NCBI GenBank assembly: GCA_963759115.1
Contig: CAVWXT010000001.1
Span: 124,001 to 188,000 of the forward strand
Source: CAVWXT01 sp963759115
GTDB lineage: Bacteria; Planctomycetota; Planctomycetia; Pirellulales; Thermoguttaceae
Direction: 5' to 3'
Length of the DNA stretch: 64,000 nucleotides
The notes beneath the pieces were generated by a model. The model had not been told where the DNA came from, did not search any database, and saw only the letters and a program-made list of their open reading frames with translations. The translations under genes and the position numbers were made by a program. Positions 1 through 7,384 of the stretch are shown one piece after another. Positions within the stretch are counted from its first letter, which is position 1. Each line of letters begins with the position of its first letter.

Positions 1-1
1 C

Positions 2-412
2 ACCATGCGGGGCGAGGTGGTCGAGCGTTTCACCACGCAATTCATCTACGATCCCCCGCGGATCGTCACCGCCGCCAGCGGCGTGATCTACCAGCAGGGC
101 CGCCCCTTCACCCACGGCTACGAAATCTATCTGGAAGGGGCCACGCTCTTCTTCGACTACATGGCGATTCCGAAGTCGGGCGACGCGGTCACCCCACTCA
201 CTATGCTGTTGGCCGACGGCAAGGTGCTGCGGCCGAAGTTGGGCAGCAGCGATCCGGTCGATGCGTTCGTGGCCGAGTTGGGTGAAGTGGTCCGCGCGGT
301 CCGCAACAACGCGCCTTCACCGTTGCTGGCCGGCGAGTTGGCCCGCGACGCGGTCATCCTCTGCCAGAAGCAGACGGAATCGGTGCTGCGCGGGAAGGCC
401 GTGAAGGTGTAG
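2..412 (+). CDS. Gfo/Idh/MocA-family oxidoreductase, C-terminal part
   Basis: This is the last 136 or so codons of a gene entering from the left edge; the ATG at 5 is internal, not a start. The fragment has the C-terminal look of Gfo/Idh/MocA NAD(P)-dependent sugar or inositol dehydrogenases: a beta-strand-rich stretch (HGYEIYLEGATLFFDY) followed by a final helix (LARDAVILCQKQTESV) resembling the 'a.....i..a...S' ending of the family. The NAD-binding Rossmann half is outside the window, so substrate and catalytic residues cannot be checked. The family is highly expanded in Planctomycetes. The family assignment is inferred from the tail only. Confidence 0.6.
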   Translation, partial: TMRGEVVERFTTQFIYDPPRIVTAASGVIYQQGRPFTHGYEIYLEGATLFFDYMAIPKSGDAVTPLTMLLADGKVLRPKLGSSDPVDAFVAELGEVVRAVRNNAPSPLLAGELARDAVILCQKQTESVLRGKAVKV

Positions 413-472
413 CGTCCGAGTCAATTGTCAGTTCGTCGCTGATTGTCTATCATGGTGCTAATCACCAGATCC

Positions 473-696
473 GTAGGGTGCGTGAAACCACCCCTGTAAA
501 GGTCCAAAATACCGCGAAAAACCGAGGTTTTCGTTCACATTCGCAGCCAGCGAGGCGGGCAACCGCCAGCCGGGACGATAGATTTCCCCGGAGAATACGC
601 TCCAACTTGTTGAAAAACTTGAACTTTGGACCTTTACAGGGGTGGGTGCGTGAAACGCACCAAACCTTAGGATATGGTGCGTTTCACGCACCCTAC
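473..696. repeat. MITE-like element with nested inverted repeats
   Basis: Outer inverted repeats of 16 nt (GTAGGGTGCGTGAAAC at 473-488, reverse complement at 681-696) enclose inner 18-nt perfect inverted repeats (CCCCTGTAAAGGTCCAAA at 491-508 and its complement at 625-642). The right end also folds on itself (GGGTGCGTGAAACGCACC against GGTGCGTTTCACGCACCC). No coding sequence of its own is evident. The arrangement suggests a small non-autonomous element of about 224 bp filling the gap between two plus-strand genes. Confidence 0.65.
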
Positions 697-697
697 A

Positions 698-727
698 AAC
701 TGAACCCTGAACCCTGACCTCTATCTT
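698..727. repeat. Heptamer repeat (CCCTGAA type) before a start codon
   Basis: CTGAACCCTGAACCCTGACCT is a 7-nt-period repeat ending a few bases before the start of the creatininase-family gene at 731. The same sequence class recurs near 13250, 19550 and 20625. Confidence 0.6.
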
Positions 728-730
728 CCC

Positions 731-1510
731 ATGACTCCCTGGAAACTGGCCGAAACGAATTACGCGGAAGTCAAACAACGAACCTACGAGGTGGCCGTGT
801 TGCCCTTCGGCGCCACCGAGCCGCACAACCTCCACCTGCCCTACAGCATGGACACCATCGAGTGCAGCGTGGTGGGCGAGAAAATCTGCGAAGAGGCCCA
901 TCGCCGCGGGGCCAAGGTGGTCCTGTTGCCGACGCTCCCCTACGGCACGCAGACCAATCAGGCGAAGTTCCCCTTCGCTATGAACCTTTACCCGTCCACG
1001 CTCGGCACGATCATCCACGATCTGGCGGAATCGTTGGTGGGGTCGGGCGTTCGCAAGATCGTGCTCCTGAACGGCCACGGCGGGAACGAACTGAAATCGG
1101 TGCTCCGCGAGCTGCACGGCCGCACGCCGGCCCACCTGTTCTTGTGCAACTGGTACACGGTCTGCAACGACATCTACAAGCAGATTTTCGAGCGGCCCGA
1201 CAATCACGCCGGCGAGATGGAGACTTCGCTGGCCCTGGCCTACTGCCCGGAACTGGTCGCCCACAATCCCGACGGCACGTTGGCAGCCGACGAAGGCCGC
1301 GCGGCGGAGACCCGTTTTGAGGCGGTCAACCGCGACTGGGTGACGATCACCCGCCCCTGGCACCTCTTGACCACGAACACGGGCGTGGGCTACCCGCACC
1401 TGGCCACGGCCGACAAGGGTCGCCGCCTGATGGAGGTTCTGGTGGAGCGTCTGGCGGCGTTCCTGGTGGAGCTTTCCGCGGCAAAGGTCGACGAGCGGTT
1501 CCCGTATTGA
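731..1510 (+). CDS. Creatininase-family metal-dependent amidohydrolase
   Basis: A complete 259-residue protein, the usual size of the creatininase / MftE family, which binds two divalent metals and hydrolyses cyclic or linear amides. The family's metal ligands can be seen: Glu and His in GATEPHNLHLP, Asp in YSMDT, the NGHGGN motif, and Glu in HAGEMETS. Creatinine is only one substrate of this family; relatives act on diaminopyrimidine intermediates or peptides, so the substrate is not known. It follows the oxidoreductase fragment on the same strand but is separated from it by a MITE-like element. A heptamer repeat sits immediately before the ATG. The frame is intact. Confidence 0.85.
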   Translation: MTPWKLAETNYAEVKQRTYEVAVLPFGATEPHNLHLPYSMDTIECSVVGEKICEEAHRRGAKVVLLPTLPYGTQTNQAKFPFAMNLYPSTLGTIIHDLAESLVGSGVRKIVLLNGHGGNELKSVLRELHGRTPAHLFLCNWYTVCNDIYKQIFERPDNHAGEMETSLALAYCPELVAHNPDGTLAADEGRAAETRFEAVNRDWVTITRPWHLLTTNTGVGYPHLATADKGRRLMEVLVERLAAFLVELSAAKVDERFPY

Positions 1511-1537
1511 GCGGGGAAGCGACTTGTAATTTGAGCT

Positions 1538-1620
1538 GCCGTACTCGACAACGCGAACCGCCATACTCGACAACGCGAGCCGCCATACTCGACAAGGTGA
1601 GCGAACGTACTCGACCCGTA
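1538..1620. repeat. Tandem repeat of about 22 bp, four copies
   Basis: The core TACTCGACAACGCGA recurs at about 1542 and 1564, with degenerate copies (TACTCGACAAGGTGA, TACTCGACCCGTA) near 1587 and 1609. It runs directly into the REP palindromes upstream of the transposase. Confidence 0.6.
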
Positions 1621-1698
1621 GGGTCGTTCGACAATAGCCCAGCGATTCATCGCTGGGGAAAGGGCTGCCAATTCCACGTGTTCGTCCCGTAGGGACGA
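1613..1698. repeat. REP-like palindromes upstream of the RAYT gene
   Basis: Three short palindromes follow each other: GACCCGTAGGGTC (about 1613), GCCCAGCGATTCATCGCTGGG (about 1637) and GTCCCGTAGGGAC (about 1685). The same three motifs, the middle one inverted, recur downstream of the transposase at 2181-2410. Flanking of a Y1 transposase by inverted copies of one palindrome is the known REPtron arrangement. Confidence 0.75.
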
Positions 1699-1720
1699 TT
1701 GAAACGAACCCGAGAGCATC

Positions 1721-2173
1721 TTGTCTCACACGTTTGTCAGTGCCCTGTACCATTGTACGTTCAGCACCAAAGGCCGCCGCCGACTCATTACGACCGCGCT
1801 CCAAGAGCGTCTTTGGCCGTTCATGGGCGGCATCGCGCGCGAGCAAGGCTTGAAGGCTTTGACAATCGGCGGCGTTGAAGACCACGTTCATCTGCTGCTC
1901 TCGCTGTCGGCAACCATGCCCATTGCCAAGGCGATCCAGTTGATCAAGGGTGTATCGTCGAAGTGGGTGCATGACACGTTTCCGGAGGAACGCTTGTTCG
2001 CTTGGCAGGAAGGGTATGGTGCATTCAGTATCGGCGTGTCGCAGACGAATGCGACCATCGCCTATATCCGGTCGCAGCCCGAACACCACCGGCGCACCAC
2101 GTTCCAAGAGGAGTTCCGCATGTTCCTCACGAAACACGGGCTTGAATACGACGAACGGTATGTGTGGGGGTGA
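1721..2173 (+). CDS. IS200/RAYT-type Y1 transposase
   Basis: A 150-residue protein matching the IS200-like / REP-associated tyrosine transposase family: N-terminal YHCTFSTKGRRRLI, the HUH motif in VEDHVHLLLSL, and the catalytic-helix segment EGYGAFSIGVSQ. These enzymes nick single-stranded DNA at hairpins and make a 5'-phosphotyrosine link. The frame opens with TTG at 1721; no ATG gives a full N-terminus. REP-like hairpins flank it on both sides, which argues for a REP-mobilising RAYT rather than a free insertion sequence. The catalytic Tyr is inferred from position. No passenger gene is present. Confidence 0.85.
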   Translation: MSHTFVSALYHCTFSTKGRRRLITTALQERLWPFMGGIAREQGLKALTIGGVEDHVHLLLSLSATMPIAKAIQLIKGVSSKWVHDTFPEERLFAWQEGYGAFSIGVSQTNATIAYIRSQPEHHRRTTFQEEFRMFLTKHGLEYDERYVWG

Positions 2174-2180
2174 CGTTCAA

Positions 2181-2410
2181 TCGTCCCTCCGGGACGAGAC
2201 TGCACTGTTGGGTATTCCCTACCCAGCGATGAATCGCTGGGCTATTGTCGTGCGACCCTACGGGTCGAACAAACGCGGTTGCCGCTTCTTTCCCCAGCGA
2301 TGAATCGCTGGGCTATTGTCGTGCGACCCTACGGGTCGAACAAACGCGGTTGCCGCTTCTTTCCCCAGCGATGAATCGCTGGGCTATTGTCGTGCGACCC
2401 TACGGGTCGA
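2181..2410. repeat. REP palindromes and a 71-bp tandem array downstream of the RAYT gene
   Basis: TCGTCCCTCCGGGACGA (2181-2197) is followed by three copies of CCCAGCGATGAATCGCTGGG at 2222, 2293 and 2364, an exact 71-bp period. Each copy is followed by GCTATTGTCGTGCGACCC and a second hairpin CGACCCTACGGGTCG. Copies are nearly identical, so the amplification looks recent. From 2411 to 2604 I see nothing else recognisable. Confidence 0.8.
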
Positions 2411-2604
2411 AGAACCCGCTGTTCAAGCGTTGTACGAAATCCGCTCTTGTCTGAATCGCTGTAATTGATCGCGTGAACGCCCCGCTGGCGGCGGCGGCTG
2501 TCGGTTGGTAAACTGAGAAGAAATTGCCGCAGTGATTCTCGAAGGAACAACGCCGACGCAACCGTCTTCCGCCATGCCGCCAGCGGCTGCCCTATGATGT
2601 CACC

Positions 2605-4209
2605 ATGACCACGCCCGTCCCCCGATATCTCGTCCCGTTTCATCCCAAACGCGTGCCGCACTTCTTCACCGACGTGCTGGTCGTGGGCGGCGGATTGGCG
2701 GGGCTGCGGGCGGCGCTGGCCGTCGATCCGAAACTCTCGGTCCTGGTCATTGCCAAGCAGGGCATCCGCGAGTCGAACAGCACGTACGCCCAAGGCGGGG
2801 TGGCCACCGTGCTCGACCCGGAGGACCGCTGCGAGGACCACGTGGCCGACACGCTCCAGGCCGGCGGCTCGCTGTGCGATCCGGCCGTGGTCGAGCACGT
2901 GGTGCGCGAGGCCCCTCAACGCATCGCCGAACTGGTCGATTGGGGCACGCAATTCGACCACGCCGCCGGCCGCCTGGCCCTGGGACGCGAAGGAGGCCAC
3001 AGCCACGACCGCATCGTCCACGCCCTGGGCGACGCCACCGGCAAGGAGATCATGCGGGCCGTGATTCGCCGCGCGGAGATCTCCCCCAATATCGAGATCT
3101 GGGAAAACACCTTCACGCTCGACCTGCTGACGCTCGACGGCGCGTGCCGCGGCGCGTTGGTGTGGAACAGCCGCCACGGCAAGACGATGGTCTGGGCCAA
3201 GCAGACGATTCTGGCCACCGGCGGGGCCGGCCAACTCTACCGCGAGACCACCAACCCCGACGTGGCCACCGGCGACGGCATGGCAATGGCCTATCGGGCC
3301 GGGGCCGAACTGCGCGACATGGAGTTCATGCAGTTCCATCCCACCGTGCTCTACATCGCCGGCGGCAGCCGCAGTCTCATCAGCGAGGCCACGCGGGGCG
3401 AAGGCGCGTGGCTGGTCGATCGCTACGGCCATCGCTTCATGCCCGACTACGACCCCCGCGGCGAGTTGGCCCCGCGCGACGTGGTGAGCCTGGCCAGCGT
3501 CAGCCAGATGGAGAAGACGCGGCACCCGAACGTGTATCTCGACCTGACGCACCTCGATCCGCAGCGGGTGTTGTCGCGTTTTCCGGGCATCGCGGCCGCC
3601 TGCGCCGAGTTCGATTTGGACATTACCCGCGACCGGATTCCGGTGCGGCCGGGGGCGCACTACATGATGGGCGGGGTGGCGGTCGACCTGGAAGGCCGCA
3701 CGGGCGTGCCCCGACTGTGGGCGGCCGGCGAAGTCACCACGAGCGGCCTGCACGGGGCCAACCGGCTGGCCTCCAACAGCCTGTTGGAGGCGCTGGTGTA
3801 CGGCGCCCATGCGGGCGAAGGCGCCTCGCGGGCCGCCGCCGAGTTGCCCGACGACTTCGCCGCCTCGATCGTCGAAAACCCTCGCGTCGATACCATGACC
3901 GAGCCGCTCAACCTGGCCGACATCCGCAACTCGCTGCAAAGCCTGATGTGGCGCAACATGGGCGTGCGCCGCGACGCCGAAGGGCTGCACGAAGCCCTGG
4001 AGAACATCAACCATTGGTGCCGCTACGTGTTGCCGCGGCAGTTCGCCGATCCCACCGGTTGGGAATTGCAGAACATGCTCTGCGTCGCCCGGCTGATGAT
4101 CCAGTCGGCGCTGCAACGCGAGGAGACCCGCGGCGCCCACTTCCGCATCGACTTCCCCCAAACCGACGATGCCCATTGGCGCCGGCATATTACGTATCGC
4201 CGCGAATAG
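2605..4209 (+). CDS. nadB: L-aspartate oxidase
   Basis: A flavoprotein oxidising L-aspartate to iminoaspartate, the first step of de novo NAD synthesis (the product goes to quinolinate synthase). 534 residues, normal for NadB. Visible features: N-terminal FAD-binding VLVVGGGLAGLRAAL (about 25-40), the STYAQGGVA loop, MEFMQFHPTVLY, SEATRGEGAWLVD, HYMMGGVAVD with the active-site region, and ANRLASNSLLEALVYG near the FAD-binding C-terminal part. The helical C-terminal domain is complete. Fumarate reductase/SdhA is the main alternative, but the length and the STYAQGG and NRLASNSLLE signatures favour NadB. nadA and nadC are not in the window. The frame is intact. Confidence 0.93.
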   Translation: MTTPVPRYLVPFHPKRVPHFFTDVLVVGGGLAGLRAALAVDPKLSVLVIAKQGIRESNSTYAQGGVATVLDPEDRCEDHVADTLQAGGSLCDPAVVEHVVREAPQRIAELVDWGTQFDHAAGRLALGREGGHSHDRIVHALGDATGKEIMRAVIRRAEISPNIEIWENTFTLDLLTLDGACRGALVWNSRHGKTMVWAKQTILATGGAGQLYRETTNPDVATGDGMAMAYRAGAELRDMEFMQFHPTVLYIAGGSRSLISEATRGEGAWLVDRYGHRFMPDYDPRGELAPRDVVSLASVSQMEKTRHPNVYLDLTHLDPQRVLSRFPGIAAACAEFDLDITRDRIPVRPGAHYMMGGVAVDLEGRTGVPRLWAAGEVTTSGLHGANRLASNSLLEALVYGAHAGEGASRAAAELPDDFAASIVENPRVDTMTEPLNLADIRNSLQSLMWRNMGVRRDAEGLHEALENINHWCRYVLPRQFADPTGWELQNMLCVARLMIQSALQREETRGAHFRIDFPQTDDAHWRRHITYRRE

Positions 4210-4262
4210 ACAATTCAATTCTACACCGGTTGGCCGGAGGGCTTGCCCGCTGGCGAACCGAT

Positions 4263-4300
4263 GCCATCCGCCATCCACAATCCGCCATCCACCATCCGCC
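4263..4300. repeat. Heptamer repeat (CCATCCR type) abutting a start codon
   Basis: About five 7-nt units (GCCATCC, GCCATCC, ACAATCC, GCCATCC, ACCATCC) end directly at the ATG of the pyrK-like gene at 4301, where a Shine-Dalgarno sequence would be expected. Confidence 0.7.
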
Positions 4301-5161
4301 ATGCCCACACCCCACTACGCCGATCATGCCTGGCACGGGCCGGTCACGGTTGAAGAAAACGTTCGCCTGGCTCGCGACACCTATCGCATCCGCTTCGCTT
4401 GCCCGGAGATCGCCCGGCGGATCGTGCCGGGGCAGTTCTTGATGCTGCGGCTGGCGGGCTGCAACGATCCGCTCTTGGGCCGGCCGCTGGCGCTCTACGA
4501 CGTCGTGCCCGATGCGTCGGGCAAGCCGCACTATCTGGACGTGGTGTACCTCGTGGTCGGCAAAATGACGCGGCTGCTGGCCGAGTTCTTGGCCGGATCG
4601 CAACTGGAGGTTTGGGGGCCGTTGGGCAACGGCTTCCCGCCCACGCCCACCGAACACCTGCTGATGGTGGCCGGCGGCATCGGGCAAACGCCCATGCTGG
4701 CGTTGGCCCGCGAGTATCTCGGCCTACAGACTTTCGGCGAGCCGCCGCGGCAGGTGGCCCGCGCGCAGAAGGTCACACTTTGCTACGGGGCCCGCAGCAG
4801 CGAGTACCTGGCCGGCGTCGAGGATTTTCGCCGGCTGGGCGTCGAGGTGTGCCTGAGCACCGAGGACGGCTCCGTGGGCTATGAAGGGTTTGTGACCCAT
4901 CTGATCCAGCCGGTAGTGGCGAAGTCGGCCTGGCCGTGCCGCATCGTCTGTTGCGGCCCGGAGGCGATGATGGAGGCCACGGGCAAGATTGCCCGGGAGT
5001 TGGGCCTGCCGTGCGAGGTGTCGCTGGAAAGCCCGATGGCGTGCGGCCTGGGGATCTGCTTCAGTTGCGTGGCCAAGATTCGCGACGCCTCGGGCGGCTG
5101 GGACTACCGCCGGACCTGCGTCGAAGGCCCGGTGTTCAATGCGGCCGACGTCGAGTTCTGA
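4301..5161 (+). CDS. pyrK: Dihydroorotate dehydrogenase electron-transfer subunit (PyrK-like)
   Basis: A 286-residue ferredoxin-reductase-fold protein that in PyrK passes electrons from dihydroorotate dehydrogenase B to NAD through FAD and a 2Fe-2S cluster. Seen: FAD-binding barrel with the GRPLALYDV motif, the NAD-domain start MVAGGIGQTPML, CCGPEAMM, and the C-terminal cluster with cysteines in ACGLGICFSCVAK and RRTC. The spacing Cys-x4-Cys-x2-Cys-x(12-16)-Cys fits PyrK. I chose ATG 4301 because the open frame further upstream lies in nadB and in the heptamer repeat. It is about 90 bp from nadB on the same strand. pyrD is not next door, so other NAD/FAD reductases of this fold remain possible. 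Confidence 0.85.
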   Translation: MPTPHYADHAWHGPVTVEENVRLARDTYRIRFACPEIARRIVPGQFLMLRLAGCNDPLLGRPLALYDVVPDASGKPHYLDVVYLVVGKMTRLLAEFLAGSQLEVWGPLGNGFPPTPTEHLLMVAGGIGQTPMLALAREYLGLQTFGEPPRQVARAQKVTLCYGARSSEYLAGVEDFRRLGVEVCLSTEDGSVGYEGFVTHLIQPVVAKSAWPCRIVCCGPEAMMEATGKIARELGLPCEVSLESPMACGLGICFSCVAKIRDASGGWDYRRTCVEGPVFNAADVEF

Positions 5162-5222
5162 CCGGCCTCAAGGACCTGCAAAGAAGCATTCTCATCCGTT
5201 TGGCTCGTTTGCCCGGCGCGGT

Positions 5223-5426
5223 TCAATTCGGTTGGGACTGTCTCGCTTCCTCGCTGCCTTCGTAGACAGCCAATTCCTCATGCAGCCGCGCAATCATCTT
5301 TCGGATGCCGGCCTTTGTGAACCCTTTGGAGCCGACGGGATGGTTCTGTTGCAGCCGTTCCAGTCGCTCTTCGAGTACCCGTATCTCTTCTTGCGCTTTT
5401 TGGTATTCTGTGAGGTTGGCGATCAT
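5223..5426 (-). CDS. Small helical protein, possible antitoxin-like partner
   Basis: 67 residues, mostly charged helix (EEIRVLEERLERLQQNH, then KAGIRKMIARLHEELAVYE). It overlaps by four bases (ATGA) the preceding minus-strand reading frame, a fragment of a nucleotidyltransferase-like DUF6932 protein. Overlapping pairs of a nucleotidyltransferase-like protein and a short helical protein are often toxin-antitoxin modules. The pairing suggests that here, but the function is inferred from context only. Confidence 0.55.
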   Translation of the reverse strand: MIANLTEYQKAQEEIRVLEERLERLQQNHPVGSKGFTKAGIRKMIARLHEELAVYEGSEEARQSQPN

Positions 5427-5665
5427 AGTCTTATCTCCACAAGTCCCTTGCGACGTCCGTCCGCTTCACGAGTGCGACTGAAGAACTCAACCCAATCATT
5501 CCAGTCAGCCTCGTCCTCGGCAGCGAATACCTCTTCCGGGCGACGAGTGAGAAGCATTTCTTCGAGTTCCAATGCCGGCTCGAATCCCGCGTCGATCTGC
5601 GCATCGAACTCTCGGGGGAGCAAGACAACCGCATCGACATCGTTTGGCTCCTCCTTTCTTCCGGC
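5423..5665 (-). pseudogene. Truncated nucleotidyltransferase-like protein (DUF6932-type)
   Basis: The readable segment begins right after the stop of the lipoprotein gene: EEPNDVDAVVLLPREFDA, then ELEEMLLTRRPEEVFAAED, ending in DGRRKGLVEIRL. The 'DVD' acid pair followed by hydrophobic strands and the 'RKGxVEI' tail match the C-terminal part of DUF6932 proteins, a family I know as nucleotidyltransferase-fold. The N-terminal third, including the GSxxxG part, is absent and replaced by the end of the lipoprotein gene. No good start codon is present (TTG at 5623 at best). I read this as a remnant left by a deletion or insertion. Confidence 0.5.
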
Positions 5666-6261
5666 CTATTGCGGTTCGAGCCCCGGGCCGAGCAACTCGA
5701 TCGATGCCGAAAGTCGCCGGCCGCTGCGATCTTCGATGTACGTCTGAAAGGGGGCGTCCGTCGGTCGCCAGCCATTGATGAAGATCGCCAGAGTGCCCTC
5801 CTTGGTCAGTCGAACTGATTTCTTGTTGGGGGCTCCGTGCGCCGCTCGATGACCCAAAAGTACTCCGACGACGTCGAGTCGTTGGGCGGCGCCTGGTACT
5901 CAACGCTGAAGCTCATGAGAGTGCCCTGGGGGCCGGTCTGGGGCAGCGCTACGCCCATCGATAGCCTGACCGGCTTCTCTGCCGCACTCGGCTGCGGCGA
6001 CTCCGACACGGCGGGCTTCACGGGCAGCGATTGCGGTTGGGCGGCCGCCGAGCCCTTCGATCCGGCGCCGGCGGTCTCGGCCGGAGACGGCGGACGGGGC
6101 GATGGTTTTGATGTCGCGGAAGGAGGCGGCGACGGCGGCGGGGATGGCGCGGCGACCGGCGCGCTCGTTGCCGGCGGGGGGGCGGGCGTATAGCCGTCCG
6201 AACACCCGGCCAACCAAAGGATAACCGATACCAGAGCCACGGCATGGACTTTTCGGTGCAT
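5666..6261 (-). CDS. Proline-rich lipoprotein of unknown function (frameshift in sequence)
   Basis: Starts at ATG 6261 with a lipoprotein signal: Lys/Arg start, hydrophobic VALVSVILWLAGC with the lipobox LAGC. Residues about 25-95 are Pro/Ser/Ala-rich, a likely cell-wall-spanning linker. The globular end contains MSFSVEY, EYFWVIERR and, after a one-base shift in a run of five G/C near 5828, FINGWRPTDAPFQTYIEDRSG. Restoring one base gives a continuous protein of about 198 residues to the stop at 5666. The role is unknown. Confidence 0.65.
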
Positions 6262-6381
6262 GGCGACCTCCACAAAGAGGGGCTTCCAACCGGTCTTGGG
6301 CCCGTACGGCAAATCATTCTAACGCGCGGCCGGCATCGTCCAAGCCTCCCCCGCCGCGTTCAGGGCCGATCAGTGATTCAC

Positions 6382-6452
6382 TGTGGGAGGCGACTCCTGT
6401 CGCCGATTGCTTGAAACCAACCGGAAATCGGCGACTGGAGTCGCCTCCCACA
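6382..6452. repeat. Long inverted repeat, TGTGGGAGGCGACTCC family, copy 1
   Basis: Arms of 26-27 nt (TGTGGGAGGCGACTCCTGTC at the left, its complement ending at 6452) around a 17-nt loop. A second copy with the same arms but another loop lies at 8034-8104. The rest of 6262-6519 holds nothing else I can identify. Confidence 0.8.
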
Positions 6453-6519
6453 GCCGGATTTGGGAAAACTGATTGGCCCCGCCGCGTTACTTGCGCTTTC
6501 CGGTTAGTTGCCGCCGCTG

Positions 6520-6797
6520 CTATTCCTCGCGCCATTGGTATGGGCCGATCACGCCGGCACGAATCTCTGACCCGCGGCGCAGCACCCTGGCGATCTGTCG
6601 CACCTCGTCGCCGCTGATGATGCCTAGCGGCTCACAGGTGTAGTCGGCAGATTCCATGACGAACAGGCTATCGAGTTCAACTTCCCCGTGTCGGGTCGTA
6701 GGAAAAAGGGGGACAGGCGCGCTTTGCCGGAACGGCCCTCCGGGTGCTTCGCACAAAGCGCGCCTGTCCCCCTTTTTCCCGCGATTTTGTGGCTCAT
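6520..6797 (-). CDS. Small protein interrupted by a hairpin repeat
   Basis: The ATG at 6797 overlaps the stop of the HTH gene upstream by four bases (ATGA), so the two were translationally coupled. After about seven codons (MSHKIAG) the frame runs into a perfect 24-bp inverted repeat (6703-6778). The downstream part (VELDSLFVMESADYT, then GIISGDEVRQIARVLRRG) is in another frame and ends at 6520. The C-terminal half looks like genuine coding sequence: it has a Glu/Asp-rich strand, a helix and a clear stop. The gene appears to be inactivated or altered by repeat insertion. No family was recognised. Confidence 0.45.
6703..6778. repeat. Perfect 24-bp inverted repeat with poly-A/poly-T ends
   Basis: AAAAAGGGGGACAGGCGCGC at 6703 and onward is exactly complementary to the sequence ending at 6778, with a 28-nt loop. 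The arms are A5/T5-tipped, so the RNA could act as a bidirectional terminator. It lies inside a reading frame. Confidence 0.8.
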
Positions 6798-7384
6798 GAC
6801 CATCTCCTCTCAAACGCGAGGTGCCAGTCCATCGGCTCGATCACGTCGCCACGCCTGAAGCCGAGAGCGGGCCATGCCGTGGTGTCCTTGAGTTCCGGCA
6901 TGATCTCGACAAGTTGTTCGGCCAGCATGGCGGCCAAACGTCGGACGGACGCCTGCCGAGCCCCCGCTTCGAGCGTCCGTACGGTCTTCATCGCCCGCAA
7001 CAACCGCGTCCGCAAGTGTACGGGCGGGGAAAGCTCGCCGTTGGGTTCATTCAACAGTTCGGTGGCGGGCACGTCCAGCGCCTCTTGCCAACGGTACAAC
7101 TCGCTCAGCAGCATGTCGGACGAGGGTTTTTCTTGTTCTTGGACCTGGGCGACCGGGATGCCCAAACGCTGGGCGAGCTTGCGGCGGGTGAGCCCCTCGC
7201 GGCGTCGAACTTCGCCCAAACGATGCAATGGCTTTGGCGGCGGCGGTGAATTGGCAGGCGCCGCTGCGGTAGCTGCGGCCGCCAAATTGGCCGCCGTATC
7301 CGGCTTGGCGCCGACATCGACCAGCCACGCGGCGGCCGCGGGCATTGATCCCGTGGCTAACGTGCAATGGTTCGTGACATCCAT
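6794..7384 (-). CDS. Helix-turn-helix (XRE-like) regulator with long flanks
   Basis: 196 residues. An Ala/Pro-rich N-terminal segment (to about residue 50) precedes an XRE-type HTH: LGEVRRREGLTRRKLAQRLG followed by IPVAQVQEQE. The C-terminal 110 residues are helical (LYRWQEALDVPATELL; VRRLAAMLAEQLVEIMPEL) and probably mediate oligomerisation. The start at 7384 is the first in frame; an internal start nearer the HTH is possible. It is coupled by an ATGA overlap to the interrupted small gene after it. Its regulon is unknown. The frame is intact. Confidence 0.7.
   Translation of the reverse strand: MDVTNHCTLATGSMPAAAAWLVDVGAKPDTAANLAAAATAAAPANSPPPPKPLHRLGEVRRREGLTRRKLAQRLGIPVAQVQEQEKPSSDMLLSELYRWQEALDVPATELLNEPNGELSPPVHLRTRLLRAMKTVRTLEAGARQASVRRLAAMLAEQLVEIMPELKDTTAWPALGFRRGDVIEPMDWHLAFERRWS

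Noticed and set aside
458..2137. Long minus-strand open frame of 559 codons over the creatininase and RAYT genes
   Set aside because: It is the antisense of two well-supported plus-strand genes and of repeats. Its sequence is Arg/Gly/Val-rich, as expected of antisense frames in high-GC DNA, and no domain is seen.
1538..2410. CRISPR array reading of the 22-bp and 71-bp repeats
   Set aside because: The repeats are contiguous, or have constant identical intervening sequence, and palindromic REP cores. There are no unique spacers, and no cas gene is present.
2329..4308. Minus-strand frame of 659 codons opposite nadB
   Set aside because: It is an antisense shadow of nadB; high GC leaves long antisense frames open. 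It matches no family and runs into repeats at both ends.
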